Notes under the pieces: generated by a model | What the model was told of the DNA's origin: nothing | The model's input: the letters and a program-made list of their open reading frames with translations, nothing else | Databases searched by the model: none | Part shown: piece after piece, positions 1 to 8,179 of the stretch | Layout: each line of letters opens with the position of its first letter | How positions within the stretch are numbered: the stretch's first letter is position 1 | Position numbers and translations under genes: made by a program | DNA from: Verrucomicrobiia bacterium | Lineage (GTDB): Bacteria > Verrucomicrobiota > Verrucomicrobiia > Limisphaerales > DASXHY01 | Direction of reading: 5' to 3' | Assembly (NCBI GenBank): GCA_035629175.1 | Contig: DASPIL010000001.1 | Span: forward strand, 1 to 64,000 | Length of the DNA: 64,000 nucleotides

Positions 1-1
1 C

Positions 2-256
2 TCTGCCGCCACTCTGTCACGAAGCTTCGTCGCTCCTCTGCACTGTAACGGGCTCGTCTTGTTTTTGTTGATCTTTGCATTGACCGCAACCTTAACCCAT
101 CCCGGCTCGCTCAAGAAGGACGCCCGCCGCTTACCGCTTACGAAACTTCGAACAGCAGCACCGGAGTTTCTGGCCCAGGAACTCGCTCAATTGGTACGGC
201 TCAAATCCGGCGCATTCCCGGACGACATCGCAATCGCCACGGCCAATATCCTTTGA
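2..256 (+). other. Open reading stretch at the window edge, unrecognised
   Basis: One frame stays open from the window edge to a TGA at 254-256. It would encode the last 84 or so residues of a protein, or a short peptide starting at a TTG at 59. The translation has a short hydrophobic stretch (FLLIFALTATL) followed by a basic, non-repetitive tail. I recognise no family. It lies directly before a decayed gene, so it may itself be a remnant. Confidence 0.15.
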
Positions 257-260
257 ATAC

Positions 261-675
261 GTGAAGGCCAAAATTTTACAAAACGGACTTTCGACGAGAA
301 CGAATCACTGTCTTGTCAACGCTGGTATTCCAATTACCAAGGAAGCACTTGCCCGCCTGCGTAAGTCCGGAAAACTTTACCCTTATCGATGGCCGCCCAA
401 CTACGGAACAAAGACTCACAAGGAAGTCTGTCGTTGGGCTGGGGTTGACTGGAAGAACATGCAGCCCGCCCCAAATGATGGTGACGCTGCCCCTTTTTCA
501 GACAATGGGCTATCTTATCGTGCAAATCGTTGCCTGTCGCGCTCGGGGGATTCCTACAACAAAGGAATCAGATCGGGACGCAATTCGAGACGTCGCTCTT
601 TTCCCAGGCAAGCGCCCCAGCACTTATTGACAGAAGACTCATCTCGAGTTGTGCCGGTGGGTTGGCATTGAGTGA
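261..675 (+). pseudogene. Decayed gene with two RNA polymerase alpha-CTD-like (helix-hairpin-helix) units
   Basis: A GTG start opens a clean first unit of about 60 residues. It contains GLSTRTNHCLVNAGI, a GKLYP turn and YGTKTHKEVCRWAGVD, a pattern like the alpha-CTD fold with its GLSxRxxNxL helix-hairpin-helix core. A second unit follows (GLSYRANRCLSRSG) but the frame breaks at a run of five G at 545-549. With one G fewer it would continue as GIPTTKE. In the shifted frame a TGA at 628-630 replaces the expected Gly codon of the Y-G-x-KTH motif, after which the reading resumes as QKTHLELCRWVGIE and stops at 673-675. The two lesions make the second copy a pseudogene. The first copy alone could still be expressed as a 136-residue product with an unrelated tail. 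The function is unknown; the fold suggests DNA or RNA-polymerase contact. Confidence 0.6.
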
Positions 676-937
676 TTTACAAAGCCGACACTTGTAACTT
701 AAGAGAGGCATTGAGAGCCGAGCGCTAAGAACTGTTGATTATGACTCGAACGACGGAAAAGGTGATGAACTGGTTCGGGCCTGCCGCGTTTTACGCCCCG
801 AACTGGTAATTATTGCGGGTTCTTCACATGATGTCGGGAATGGTGCTCGCCTCAGACCAGGGGCGTCTCCGTCATCTGTGGCAAGATGGAGTTTAATCGG
901 ATCGGAAACATTATCAAAAAGCTGGAATGAAATAAAT

Positions 938-1819
938 ATGGCATCCAAAACCAGAATGGCTCTTTCAGGATTTCTGCTGGCGGGAATCTTCTTTCATTCA
1001 TTGCTCTCGGAAGGCGCTGAAACATCGAGTTCATCGAGATCCGATTTGGCGTACGGGCAAAATGAGTCGGCTGGCCGCTTCGTCGAGCTGAACGGCATTA
1101 AGCTTTACTACGAGACTTACGGTGAAGGCAGTCCGATGCTTCTGATCCATGGAAATGGGCAAAGCATTTTCGGTCTGCGCCACCAAATCAACTTTTTCAA
1201 AACGCATTATCGAGTCATCGTGGCCGACAGCCGAGGACACGGCAGGACCGAGATGGGATCGGCCCGGCTGACGTACGAGCGGATGACGGAGGATTTCAAT
1301 GCGCTGCTGGATACTCTCAACCTAAGGCAAGTGCATGTACTGGGATGGAGCGACGGAGGCATCATTGGACTTCTGCTGGCGAGCAAATATCCCGAGAAGG
1401 TTGACAAACTCGCCGTGATGGGCGCGAACCTGGATCCACAAGGCGCATATGATTGGGCGCTTTCATGGGTTTCAAGACGTGAAAGGGAGATCGACGCTCT
1501 GGCGGCCAGCGGCAACTCGTCGAATCATTGGCACATTTACCGGCAACGTTTAGACCTGCTGGGGAAGCAGCCGAACATCCTGGTCGAGCAACTAAGCAAG
1601 ATTGCAGCACCAACTCTTGTGATGGCCGCCGACAGGGACGTTATTCGCGGTGAGCATACATTGAAGATTTTCAATGCACTACCCAAAGCACATCTGTGCA
1701 TCTTCCCGGGAGCGACTCATATGATTCCAGAGCAAGATCCCCAAGTGTTCAACCGAACGGTGGAGAAATTCTTCCGAGATCCGTTTTCGCGTCCTGACAC
1801 CAAGCAAATGTTCCAGTGA
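938..1819 (+). CDS. Secreted alpha/beta hydrolase
   Basis: A 293-residue protein with an N-terminal signal-like segment (MASKTRMALSGFLLAGIFF). I chose the ATG at 938 because an in-frame ATG at 878 would add 20 polar residues before the signal. The hydrolase core is complete: an HGNG oxyanion-hole region near residue 71, the nucleophile elbow GWSDGG with Ser138, the acid Asp234 in AADRDVI, and His261 in GATHMIP. This catalytic triad fits esterase, lipase or haloperoxidase-like members of the fold. The substrate cannot be told. It sits alone, upstream of a DUF1294 gene on the same strand. Confidence 0.85.
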   Translation: MASKTRMALSGFLLAGIFFHSLLSEGAETSSSSRSDLAYGQNESAGRFVELNGIKLYYETYGEGSPMLLIHGNGQSIFGLRHQINFFKTHYRVIVADSRGHGRTEMGSARLTYERMTEDFNALLDTLNLRQVHVLGWSDGGIIGLLLASKYPEKVDKLAVMGANLDPQGAYDWALSWVSRREREIDALAASGNSSNHWHIYRQRLDLLGKQPNILVEQLSKIAAPTLVMAADRDVIRGEHTLKIFNALPKAHLCIFPGATHMIPEQDPQVFNRTVEKFFRDPFSRPDTKQMFQ

Positions 1820-1852
1820 AAAATCCAAACCATTTCGTGCAAATCCCGATCC

Positions 1853-2014
1853 ATGAAAATGCCACGTGAAATCCTGACAGTTCTGCGTGGTAGACCTATG
1901 GATGTCGACGATCGGAAATCACGCGGTTTATGCACGGCGCTTCCATGCGGACTGTTTTCCATGAAAAGTCGTGAGATGGGTATCGAGGTCATCGCGGAGG
2001 ATATGAACAAATGA
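1853..2014 (+). CDS. Possible 53-residue protein overlapping the DUF1294 gene
   Basis: An ATG at 1853 opens 53 codons that end in a TGA overlapping the next start (ATGA at 2011-2014), an arrangement typical of translational coupling. The product is charged and contains two Cys in a CTALPCG segment. I recognise no family. Without conservation data it could equally be chance, since the region also stays open on the opposite strand. Confidence 0.3.
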   Translation: MKMPREILTVLRGRPMDVDDRKSRGLCTALPCGLFSMKSREMGIEVIAEDMNK

Positions 2015-2400
2015 GTATCCTGGTGACTCTGGGTCTACTGGTGCTGCCGGCAATCGCCGTAGTTCGCAGCGGCTTGGATTTCCGGTGGATGGTGGCGTAT
2101 GTACCGGTAATCAGTACGTTCACTTATTGGATGTATGCACGCGACAAGCGCCGGGCAGAAAATGGTGAATGGCGCGTGCCCGAAGCGCGGCTGCGCCTTT
2201 TGGATTTGCTGGGTGGATGGCCAGGTGGTTTTCTCGCGCAGCGACGGTTGCGGCACAAATGCTCCAAGGGCAGTTACCAGTTTGTATTTTGGCTCATTGT
2301 ACTGGCATGGCAGTTCGCAGCGGTTGATTCGCTCCAGAACTGGAAATTCTCCAAAGCTGCCCTGAACAAGGTCGAATCAATCTCGGTGCACCGGATGTAG
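2011..2400 (+). CDS. DUF1294 family small membrane protein
   Basis: A 129-residue protein matching the DUF1294 pattern. It has hydrophobic segments at about residues 2-18 and 25-43, then a YARDKRRAENGEWRVPE motif, a LLGGWPGGFLAQRRLRHK motif and a final aromatic membrane segment (FVFWLIVLAWQF). In many bacteria the domain follows a cold-shock domain in the same polypeptide. No such domain is visible here; the short reading frame just upstream does not resemble one. The cellular role of DUF1294 is not established. Confidence 0.85.
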   Translation: MSILVTLGLLVLPAIAVVRSGLDFRWMVAYVPVISTFTYWMYARDKRRAENGEWRVPEARLRLLDLLGGWPGGFLAQRRLRHKCSKGSYQFVFWLIVLAWQFAAVDSLQNWKFSKAALNKVESISVHRM

Positions 2401-2440
2401 TCTGGAGAAAGAACGTACAACGGTAATTGTCCGACAAAAT

Positions 2441-4006
2441 ATGAAACACGCGTCACTCTTGATCACATTCATGGTTTCGATGACCACATTGGGTTCCGCA
2501 GCTGAACTGCGGCTCCCTTCCTTCCTGCCGGATTACTACCGGCCGGTGTTTACCAGCCGCACTAGCCCGTTGGTTTTCGTCAATGAACGCGAGACCAACG
2601 GTGTCACGCAATTCCTCTATTCAGCCGGTGCGAACGAGATGATTTCAATTGAGAGCGTCAGAGGCGACGTGCCTGCCTGCCGCACGACTTTCAACAACAT
2701 CCTGGGGAACCTGAATCTGGCGATCACGACCAACAAAGGCGCCTTCCTGGAAATCACCGAAACCGAGTTGCACGCGAATGTCGTTCTTACCAATGTCACG
2801 CAGGAATTGTTCGTCTTTGTGCTGCCGCATTCGGTCCATGTCTGGACGTGTTCCACCTTGCCGAAAGCGCCGGCCCACTTCCCCCCCGACTTTTCCAAGC
2901 TTCTCAGCCTGGTAAAAAGGCAGCGCTACAACGAGGCACTTATCGCAGGAAATATTTCGATGGGTCACTGGCAGAACAGCATTCGAAAACACGCCCTTGC
3001 CTTGTTGGAAAAGGGCGAGAAGGAGGAAGCGCTGGTCGTGTTGAAGAATCTGCTTGCCACGGCGCCATTCGATTATGAGGCCCACCTTGCATTCATGGAA
3101 AACACTTCGGATCTCACAGCGGCAACAAACAGCGCCAAGGTGGTATTCAAGAATGCCGAAGACCCAAGCCAGATCAGCAAAGCAGGCAGCTTTCTCGGCG
3201 TTGAGACCCCTACCTTGGACAAGATTCCGGTGCTGAGCACAAACGACACTGGATTGACTGTCGTTCTCCTTCCTATCGCCCCGTGCAGCCCCTGGCTGCT
3301 TGAAGAGGTCGCCAGCACGTATCAGCGGATGACCGAGGTGCCCGTAGTGGTCCGGCGATTGGATAGCGAATGGAGGTGGGGCTCCCCCGACCGGATCGCG
3401 CGGCAACGACAGGTGGAGGGCATTCTGGTTCAACTGGCCAAAACGAATATCAACTTTGGCGGTTGGAATCAGGATCGCTATTTCCATGGTTTGACCAACG
3501 TTCTGAAGTCGCAGGACGCCGCCTGGCAATACTGGGGAACAGATCTGGTGACGAAGATAAAGGCGGAGCCGGGTCAATATCGCGTAGATACCTACATGCA
3601 GACGCTGAATCGGCATCTGAATCCGCATCGAACTGGAGACAGTCGAACCATGTATGTGGGAGTAACCGAGGCGAACATTTACGGGGACGACAACAATTAT
3701 GTTTTCAGCGTGGGAACATTCGATCCGAGATTCCACGAGGGACTGATGTCCTACGCCATGATGCTCGGAAAACTGAATCCGCAGGGTTTTGACTCCCGCC
3801 AACGATTGGTTGAACGGATGGCCAAAGAGTTGGTTCCCGCGAGCCTGAAACAACTCCGCATCCCCCGCAGCACCGATCCGACGTGCCCTTATTCTTACTC
3901 CAGTGGCATCGAACGGCTGGATCAGAAGACCCTGACGTTGTCCGATGACGTAAAACAGGCGCTGAAGAAACTGAGAGAAACGCCGGCGGATTCGAACGTG
4001 CGTTAA
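2441..4006 (+). CDS. Secreted protein with TPR-like region and degenerate archaemetzincin-like domain
   Basis: A 521-residue protein with a signal peptide (MKHASLLITFMVSMTTLGSAA). Residues 1-150 are a beta-rich region without a known match. About 150-225 looks like TPR helices (LALLEKGEKEEALVVLKNLL). From about 265 to 515 it follows the archaemetzincin layout: VVLLPIAP, an LLEEVASTYQRM helix, the core strand YVGVTEANIYG, VFSVGTF, then a terminal segment with DPTCPYSYSS. Against the family motif HExxHxxGx3Cx4CxM, the catalytic stretch reads PASLK near residue 467, so both histidines and the glutamate are lost. It is probably not a peptidase. It may form an operon with the calcium-module gene 10 bp downstream. 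The family call is from motif memory, not a profile search. Confidence 0.6.
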   Translation: MKHASLLITFMVSMTTLGSAAELRLPSFLPDYYRPVFTSRTSPLVFVNERETNGVTQFLYSAGANEMISIESVRGDVPACRTTFNNILGNLNLAITTNKGAFLEITETELHANVVLTNVTQELFVFVLPHSVHVWTCSTLPKAPAHFPPDFSKLLSLVKRQRYNEALIAGNISMGHWQNSIRKHALALLEKGEKEEALVVLKNLLATAPFDYEAHLAFMENTSDLTAATNSAKVVFKNAEDPSQISKAGSFLGVETPTLDKIPVLSTNDTGLTVVLLPIAPCSPWLLEEVASTYQRMTEVPVVVRRLDSEWRWGSPDRIARQRQVEGILVQLAKTNINFGGWNQDRYFHGLTNVLKSQDAAWQYWGTDLVTKIKAEPGQYRVDTYMQTLNRHLNPHRTGDSRTMYVGVTEANIYGDDNNYVFSVGTFDPRFHEGLMSYAMMLGKLNPQGFDSRQRLVERMAKELVPASLKQLRIPRSTDPTCPYSYSSGIERLDQKTLTLSDDVKQALKKLRETPADSNVR

Positions 4007-4015
4007 TGGGTGGCG

Positions 4016-5680
4016 ATGAAGATATCCGATCACCTGTTAAATTTCATGGCGTTGGCGATTTTTGTGAGCGCTTCAGCGTTGGCTGAATCCCCGAGATTGA
4101 ACGTTCGTGCTTTAGGAAACAACCGGATAGCGCTAACGGTTACGCCAGTCCGCCCGGAAAGCGTTTATGATATTTTCGCCCGCACCAACGGCCCTGAAGG
4201 TCATTGGATTCGAATCACGCAGATCTTGGGAGGCACGAACGGCTCGTCGACCATCAGCTATGAATTTCAGACTCAGCCGGACCCGAAGCTTTCCGGTTTC
4301 ACTCTCCCAAATCTCTCCCGCTGGACGTTGGTTGCCGGTTTTGGCGATGACAGCGATGGGGACGGCTTGCCGGACACGTACGAAGATCTTGTGACGCGCA
4401 CCGATCCGGTATCGGGCGACGCTGATGACGGATACAGCGACCCAGACGGAGACGGGTGGGCGAATTTGCAGGAGTTGTCGAACAACACCGATCCGCTGCG
4501 AGCCGATCGCCCGCCGGATCCAAGGGTTAGTGTGAGCTTCTATTCGCAAACCAATTCGCTACGGCAGGGCAAGGCTGTTCTCAAACTTCAAAACACGAGC
4601 GGGGTTTTGCCTGAGTATTTCGTCATCGACCGGGCTGAGCGAACTCTGCGTCCACCCACGGAAGATCCACGGTATCGGCGCCCGGTTCCGTTTCCGGGTC
4701 AACGAAGCTCCCCGACGAACCCGCCTCCTATTCGTCGTCCCGTTCAAAATGGTTCTCGATTCCGGCCGGGCGAACCTTCGATGATTACCGGTCCATTCAA
4801 AACTGTGGGACGAGTGAACACGCGACCGGGAATTTCGGAATACAGCTACGAGGAAACCAACGTTGACACCTTGTTTCAGCCTCTATATCGCGTGCGGGCT
4901 CACTTCGTTCCTCCCCTGCGCGCGTTCTTGAACCGGGTGGACGCTTCAAGTATCCGCGAAACCCGGCTGGCGGTGAATGTGAACCAAACCACCAATGGCT
5001 ACAATTTGGTCGCTTTGCACCCGATTCCGTATGCGCGGTATTTGCTGCTGGTCCGCGACAGGAATCATCCGAGGTGGCGCGCCAGTGGCTATTTTGAATC
5101 CGGCACCAACACCAATCCGGTCCATTTTCGCGCCGATCCCAAAGGCATGATGATTGGCGGACAACGACCAATGGCGCTGTCGCTGGTGCGGTTTACGCCT
5201 GGACTGTTCGAGCCCGAGTTTACCGCTGGCTGGGCCGAAGACAGCGATGGCGATGGACTGCCGGATATTTACGAGGTTCTCGCGACTGAAACCGATCCGG
5301 TGCGATCTGACACAGGAGATTCAGGATTGCTCGACGGTTACAAAGATCCGGATCGAGATGGCTGGTCAAACCTGGAAGAATTTCGACGGCGAACGGATCC
5401 GTCAAAAGCTGATGCAGCCCCTCAAGCCGTCACTCTGAAAAATCCCACGCTGATGGAGATCATGAGAGCGATGCCGGTGCAAAGTGACCTCCCGTATGAA
5501 ACTCGCGTGCTGATCCGGACCAATACGGCAGCGCGTTATGAACCTCTGAATCAGCCGCTCCCGATGCTTTTCCATCCCATGAATTCAGCCGACCGACGGA
5601 ACACCCGTGGCAACTTTGACCTATTGATCTCCCGGCACGTCCCTAATGGCCCGATTCAGCGTCCCGCTGACTGGCATTAG
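4016..5680 (+). CDS. Secreted protein with two thrombospondin type 3-like calcium modules
   Basis: A 554-residue exported protein; an in-frame GTG at 4010 is an alternative start. The signal peptide is MKISDHLLNFMALAIFVSASALA. Two related modules contain Asp-rich loops, one near residues 103-165 (DDSDGDGLPDTYEDL and DPDGDGWANLQEL) and one near 405-465 (EDSDGDGLPDIYEVL and DPDRDGWSNLEEF). Such DxDxDG loops bind calcium in thrombospondin-3 and related secreted repeats. Each module is preceded by a beta-rich region, so the protein looks like a duplicated unit. No enzyme motif is visible. It starts 10 bp after the degenerate archaemetzincin-like gene and is probably cotranscribed with it. Confidence 0.75.
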   Translation: MKISDHLLNFMALAIFVSASALAESPRLNVRALGNNRIALTVTPVRPESVYDIFARTNGPEGHWIRITQILGGTNGSSTISYEFQTQPDPKLSGFTLPNLSRWTLVAGFGDDSDGDGLPDTYEDLVTRTDPVSGDADDGYSDPDGDGWANLQELSNNTDPLRADRPPDPRVSVSFYSQTNSLRQGKAVLKLQNTSGVLPEYFVIDRAERTLRPPTEDPRYRRPVPFPGQRSSPTNPPPIRRPVQNGSRFRPGEPSMITGPFKTVGRVNTRPGISEYSYEETNVDTLFQPLYRVRAHFVPPLRAFLNRVDASSIRETRLAVNVNQTTNGYNLVALHPIPYARYLLLVRDRNHPRWRASGYFESGTNTNPVHFRADPKGMMIGGQRPMALSLVRFTPGLFEPEFTAGWAEDSDGDGLPDIYEVLATETDPVRSDTGDSGLLDGYKDPDRDGWSNLEEFRRRTDPSKADAAPQAVTLKNPTLMEIMRAMPVQSDLPYETRVLIRTNTAARYEPLNQPLPMLFHPMNSADRRNTRGNFDLLISRHVPNGPIQRPADWH

Positions 5681-6348
5681 GGCAATAAATTCCCTTTATT
5701 TACCCATTCAGTTCGTCTGGGTTGATGTCGGGCATCTGGGGTCGGCCGTTGTGGGCCGGCGGCGGGGTAAGGCGGGGTTGATCAGCATGGTGTTGAGCTG
5801 TTCCTGCTGGGTGGCCAGGTCCGGGTTGGGCAGGGAGGGCAGGCCGTCAATTATTGGGCGGAGCGTCATCTGACGACCGAGAAGGACCTCAAAGCTCTCC
5901 ACGCACCTAAAAATTCTTGTTCCATGTGTCCGCGCATTCTTGGAGGAACTACTTAAAGAGGTCGCCTCTGGAGAACTGACCGCACGGGAGTGGTTGAACG
6001 TCGCGAGCAAAAAGCCATGAAATTGACGTCCAATCAACGTGCCAAAAAGGTCTCCAAGAAGTTCCAGATCGATTGGTCCCACATCGTTCCGCTAGCCGCG
6101 ATTGCCCGAAGCGGTGATGAGAAGATCCGTCGCTTTCACGAACGACAGGAGATTGACTGACCGGGAGGCCGCGGTTCTGGTTCTGCTCCTGCCCGCGGTG
6201 GTGCGCGGACACTTGTCCAAGTGTTTCAATGCCGCCTGCTGCCCGGCTGCCAGCTACGCACGACTCAGAAATGCAGGCCGAGGTTCCCTTACCAATCTGT
6301 GTGCGGCAGCACGCAATATTACTCATACCGAATAGAACAGGATTATAT
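5681..6348 (+). other. Gene-poor stretch with probable remnants
   Basis: No convincing gene is visible. The first part (about 5740-5830) is G-rich on this strand. Around 5940-6020 one frame reads LLKEVASGELTAREWLNVAS and ends in a TGA that overlaps the start of a 47-codon frame. The surroundings (hipBA, a truncated tRNA, decayed genes) suggest remnants of mobile DNA, but no transposase is recognisable. Confidence 0.3.
6017..6160 (+). CDS. Possible 47-residue basic protein
   Basis: ATG at 6017 to TGA at 6158-6160, product MKLTSNQRAKKVSKKF and onward, basic and probably helical. Its start overlaps the TGA of a preceding frame (LLKEVASGELTAREWL) as ATGA, which resembles small two-gene modules. 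I recognise neither part. The preceding frame has no clear start, so this may be a remnant. Confidence 0.2.
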   Translation: MKLTSNQRAKKVSKKFQIDWSHIVPLAAIARSGDEKIRRFHERQEID

Positions 6349-6376
6349 TGTTTACATTATAGAAATGGTCTATAAC
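6349..6376 (+). promoter_or_regulatory. hipBA promoter with palindromic operator
   Basis: A perfect inverted repeat TTATAGA-N5-TCTATAA occupies 6357-6375. It lies between a -35-like TTGTTT (6349-6354) and a -10-like TATAAC (6371-6376) with a 16-bp spacer, so a bound dimer would block polymerase. This fits autoregulation by the HTH protein encoded directly downstream, as known for hipBA. The -10 ends 11 bp before the ATG and no ribosome binding site is visible, so the message may be nearly leaderless. Confidence 0.6.
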
Positions 6377-6387
6377 GTTTACGTCAT

Positions 6388-6633
6388 ATGTCGGAGTACA
6401 CTGTCAAGACGCCTCAACAGTTGGGAGCAATCCTAGCGGGTTATCGAAAGGAACGAAACCTCACTCAGGTGGAACTGGGTGCCAAACTCGGGGTCGCTCA
6501 GACGGTTGTCTCATTGCTCGAAAAGGACCCGCAGCGGGCATCGCTGGCCCGTGTGTTCAAGCTGGTTTCCGCGCTGGAACTCGACTTGGTTGTGAGACCG
6601 CGCGAGGCAGCCTCCAAACCGTCTGAGTGGTAG
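6388..6633 (+). CDS. hipB: HipB-like XRE-family antitoxin and repressor
   Basis: An 81-residue protein that is almost entirely one XRE helix-turn-helix domain: LGAILAGYRKERNLTQVELG, then AKLGVAQTVVSLLEKDP as the recognition part. The C-terminal strand LELDLVVRP is typical of HipB, where it forms the dimer interface. The stop codon is separated from the start of hipA by one base, so the two are translated as a unit. It should bind the palindrome just upstream and sequester the HipA kinase. Confidence 0.85.
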   Translation: MSEYTVKTPQQLGAILAGYRKERNLTQVELGAKLGVAQTVVSLLEKDPQRASLARVFKLVSALELDLVVRPREAASKPSEW

Positions 6634-6634
6634 T

Positions 6635-7969
6635 ATGGGAAGATCTGGCACATTGCGGACGCTGGTCGTCTGGATGAATGGGGAACGGGTTGGCGAATGG
6701 CGCCGGCCCGCCAGTGGAGGTCAGGAGTTTCTTTATGCTGAAACATGGCTTGCGTCGCCAGCTGCAAGACCGCTCTCGCTCTCGATGCCGCTTCGTCCCT
6801 CCAAAGAACCTTACCGGAACAACGTTGCCGCCTTCTTTGAAAATCTCCTGCCGGACAACCGACAAATCCTCGAACGGATTCAACGGCGCTTTGGCGTTCC
6901 CTCCGTGAACGCGTTTGATCTTCTGTCGCAGATCGGTCGCGACTGCGTCGGAGCACTCCAGCTCCTGCCAGAAGATCAGGAACCTCCCAACGTGAAGCAG
7001 ATCACGTCGAAGAAACTTTCGTCCGAACAGGTCGCGGAACTCTTGAGTCAGACGGTCGGTAATCCATTGGCAGGCGGGATGGATTCTGATGAACCGTTGC
7101 GCATCTCCCTGGCAGGCGCTCAAGAGAAAACGGCGTTGTTACTCCGAAATGGTTCCTGGCGTCTGCCGACCGGCTCCACACCGACAACCCACATCCTGAA
7201 ACTTCCTCTCGGCGTTAACCCTCAGGGGATTGATCTGTCCAGCTCGGTTGAAAACGAATGGCTCTGTTCCGAGATCGTGAAGGGCTACGGACTGCCGGTG
7301 GCCGGGTGCACGATCGAAACATTTGGTGAGTTCAAAGTGCTGGTGGTGGAGCGGTTCGACCGGAGGCTCTCATCGGATCGCAAATGGTATATGCGGTTGC
7401 CACAGGAGGATTTCTGTCAGGCCTGCGGAATTCCGCCGGCGCTAAAATATGAAAATGACGGCGGGCCTGGAATTCTGAGGATCATGGAGATGTTAATCGG
7501 ATCCGAGCAGGCTGAACAGGACCGACGTCAGTTCATGCGCGCCCAGGTGATCTTTTGGCTGCTCGCGGCGATTGACGGTCACGCGAAAAATTTCAGCATC
7601 TTTCTACTTCCTGGCGGCTCGTACCGCCTGACCCCGTGTTACGACGTTCTCTCCGCGTATCCGGTGATGGGTCACGGTCGCGGCAAACTTGCTCCGGAAA
7701 AAATCAGAATGGCAATGGCTGTGCATGGAAAGAATCGGCACTACCGCTGGAAGGAGATTCAAGCCCGGCATTGGATCGAAACCGCAAGACGATGCGGCAT
7801 CGCCGAAATGCGCTCCGTAATCGAGGAGGTCATCACCACTACGCCGCAGGTGATCCGGCATGCGCAATCGCAAATTCCAAAAGGTTTTCCTGACCTGATC
7901 GCTGATTCGGTGTTCGATGGACTGAACGCCGCCGCGAAGCAATTGAGGAACGATCTGGCGAAGCCTTGA
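6635..7969 (+). CDS. hipA: HipA-family serine/threonine kinase toxin
   Basis: A 444-residue protein, the same length class as E. coli HipA. It has the N-terminal HipA subdomain (VVWMNGERVGEW), the SLAGAQEKTALL loop whose Ser158 corresponds to the autophosphorylated serine, the catalytic DGHAKNFSIF motif with Asp314, and YDVLS with the metal-binding Asp336. All key kinase residues are present, so it is probably active. Classical HipA phosphorylates glutamyl-tRNA synthetase and causes growth arrest and persistence; the target here is inferred. It is coupled to hipB and lies in an apparently mobile segment. Confidence 0.9.
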   Translation: MGRSGTLRTLVVWMNGERVGEWRRPASGGQEFLYAETWLASPAARPLSLSMPLRPSKEPYRNNVAAFFENLLPDNRQILERIQRRFGVPSVNAFDLLSQIGRDCVGALQLLPEDQEPPNVKQITSKKLSSEQVAELLSQTVGNPLAGGMDSDEPLRISLAGAQEKTALLLRNGSWRLPTGSTPTTHILKLPLGVNPQGIDLSSSVENEWLCSEIVKGYGLPVAGCTIETFGEFKVLVVERFDRRLSSDRKWYMRLPQEDFCQACGIPPALKYENDGGPGILRIMEMLIGSEQAEQDRRQFMRAQVIFWLLAAIDGHAKNFSIFLLPGGSYRLTPCYDVLSAYPVMGHGRGKLAPEKIRMAMAVHGKNRHYRWKEIQARHWIETARRCGIAEMRSVIEEVITTTPQVIRHAQSQIPKGFPDLIADSVFDGLNAAAKQLRNDLAKP

Positions 7970-8070
7970 ACCGCCTTGAACCCTCGAGGCTCGCGCGCCA
8001 GGAAAGAGGCACCTCCGATTCCTTTCCTGCGCTCCTTGGTGAGCTGTCGGCAATTCCTCCCTGAGTGCCA

Positions 8071-8090
8071 AGTGATACAAAAGTGATACA
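8071..8090 (+). repeat. Direct repeat AGTGATACA x2 near the tRNA fragment
   Basis: AGTGATACA occurs at 8071-8079 and again at 8082-8090, two bases apart. Short direct repeats close to an attachment site can be arm-type integrase sites, and this pair lies about 90 bp from the truncated tRNA. That role is inference; two nine-base copies could also be chance. Confidence 0.3.
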
Positions 8091-8179
8091 CACGACGATT
8101 TGGAAGTAGTTTCAGTGGGCACGGAGGGCGATGAAAAGCCCGCGGTTATTGGCGATGGCGAAGGTGACGACCTCGAACA

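Noticed and set aside
698..877. Response-regulator receiver fragment before the hydrolase gene (DELVRACRVLRPELVIIAG)
   Set aside because: The similarity is short, there is no start codon in the frame and no phospho-acceptor Asp; it may be a remnant but cannot be supported.
2645..4033. 462-codon frame on the minus strand
   Set aside because: It is antisense to the exported archaemetzincin-like protein, has no domain and a His/Arg/Gln-rich composition typical of shadow frames.
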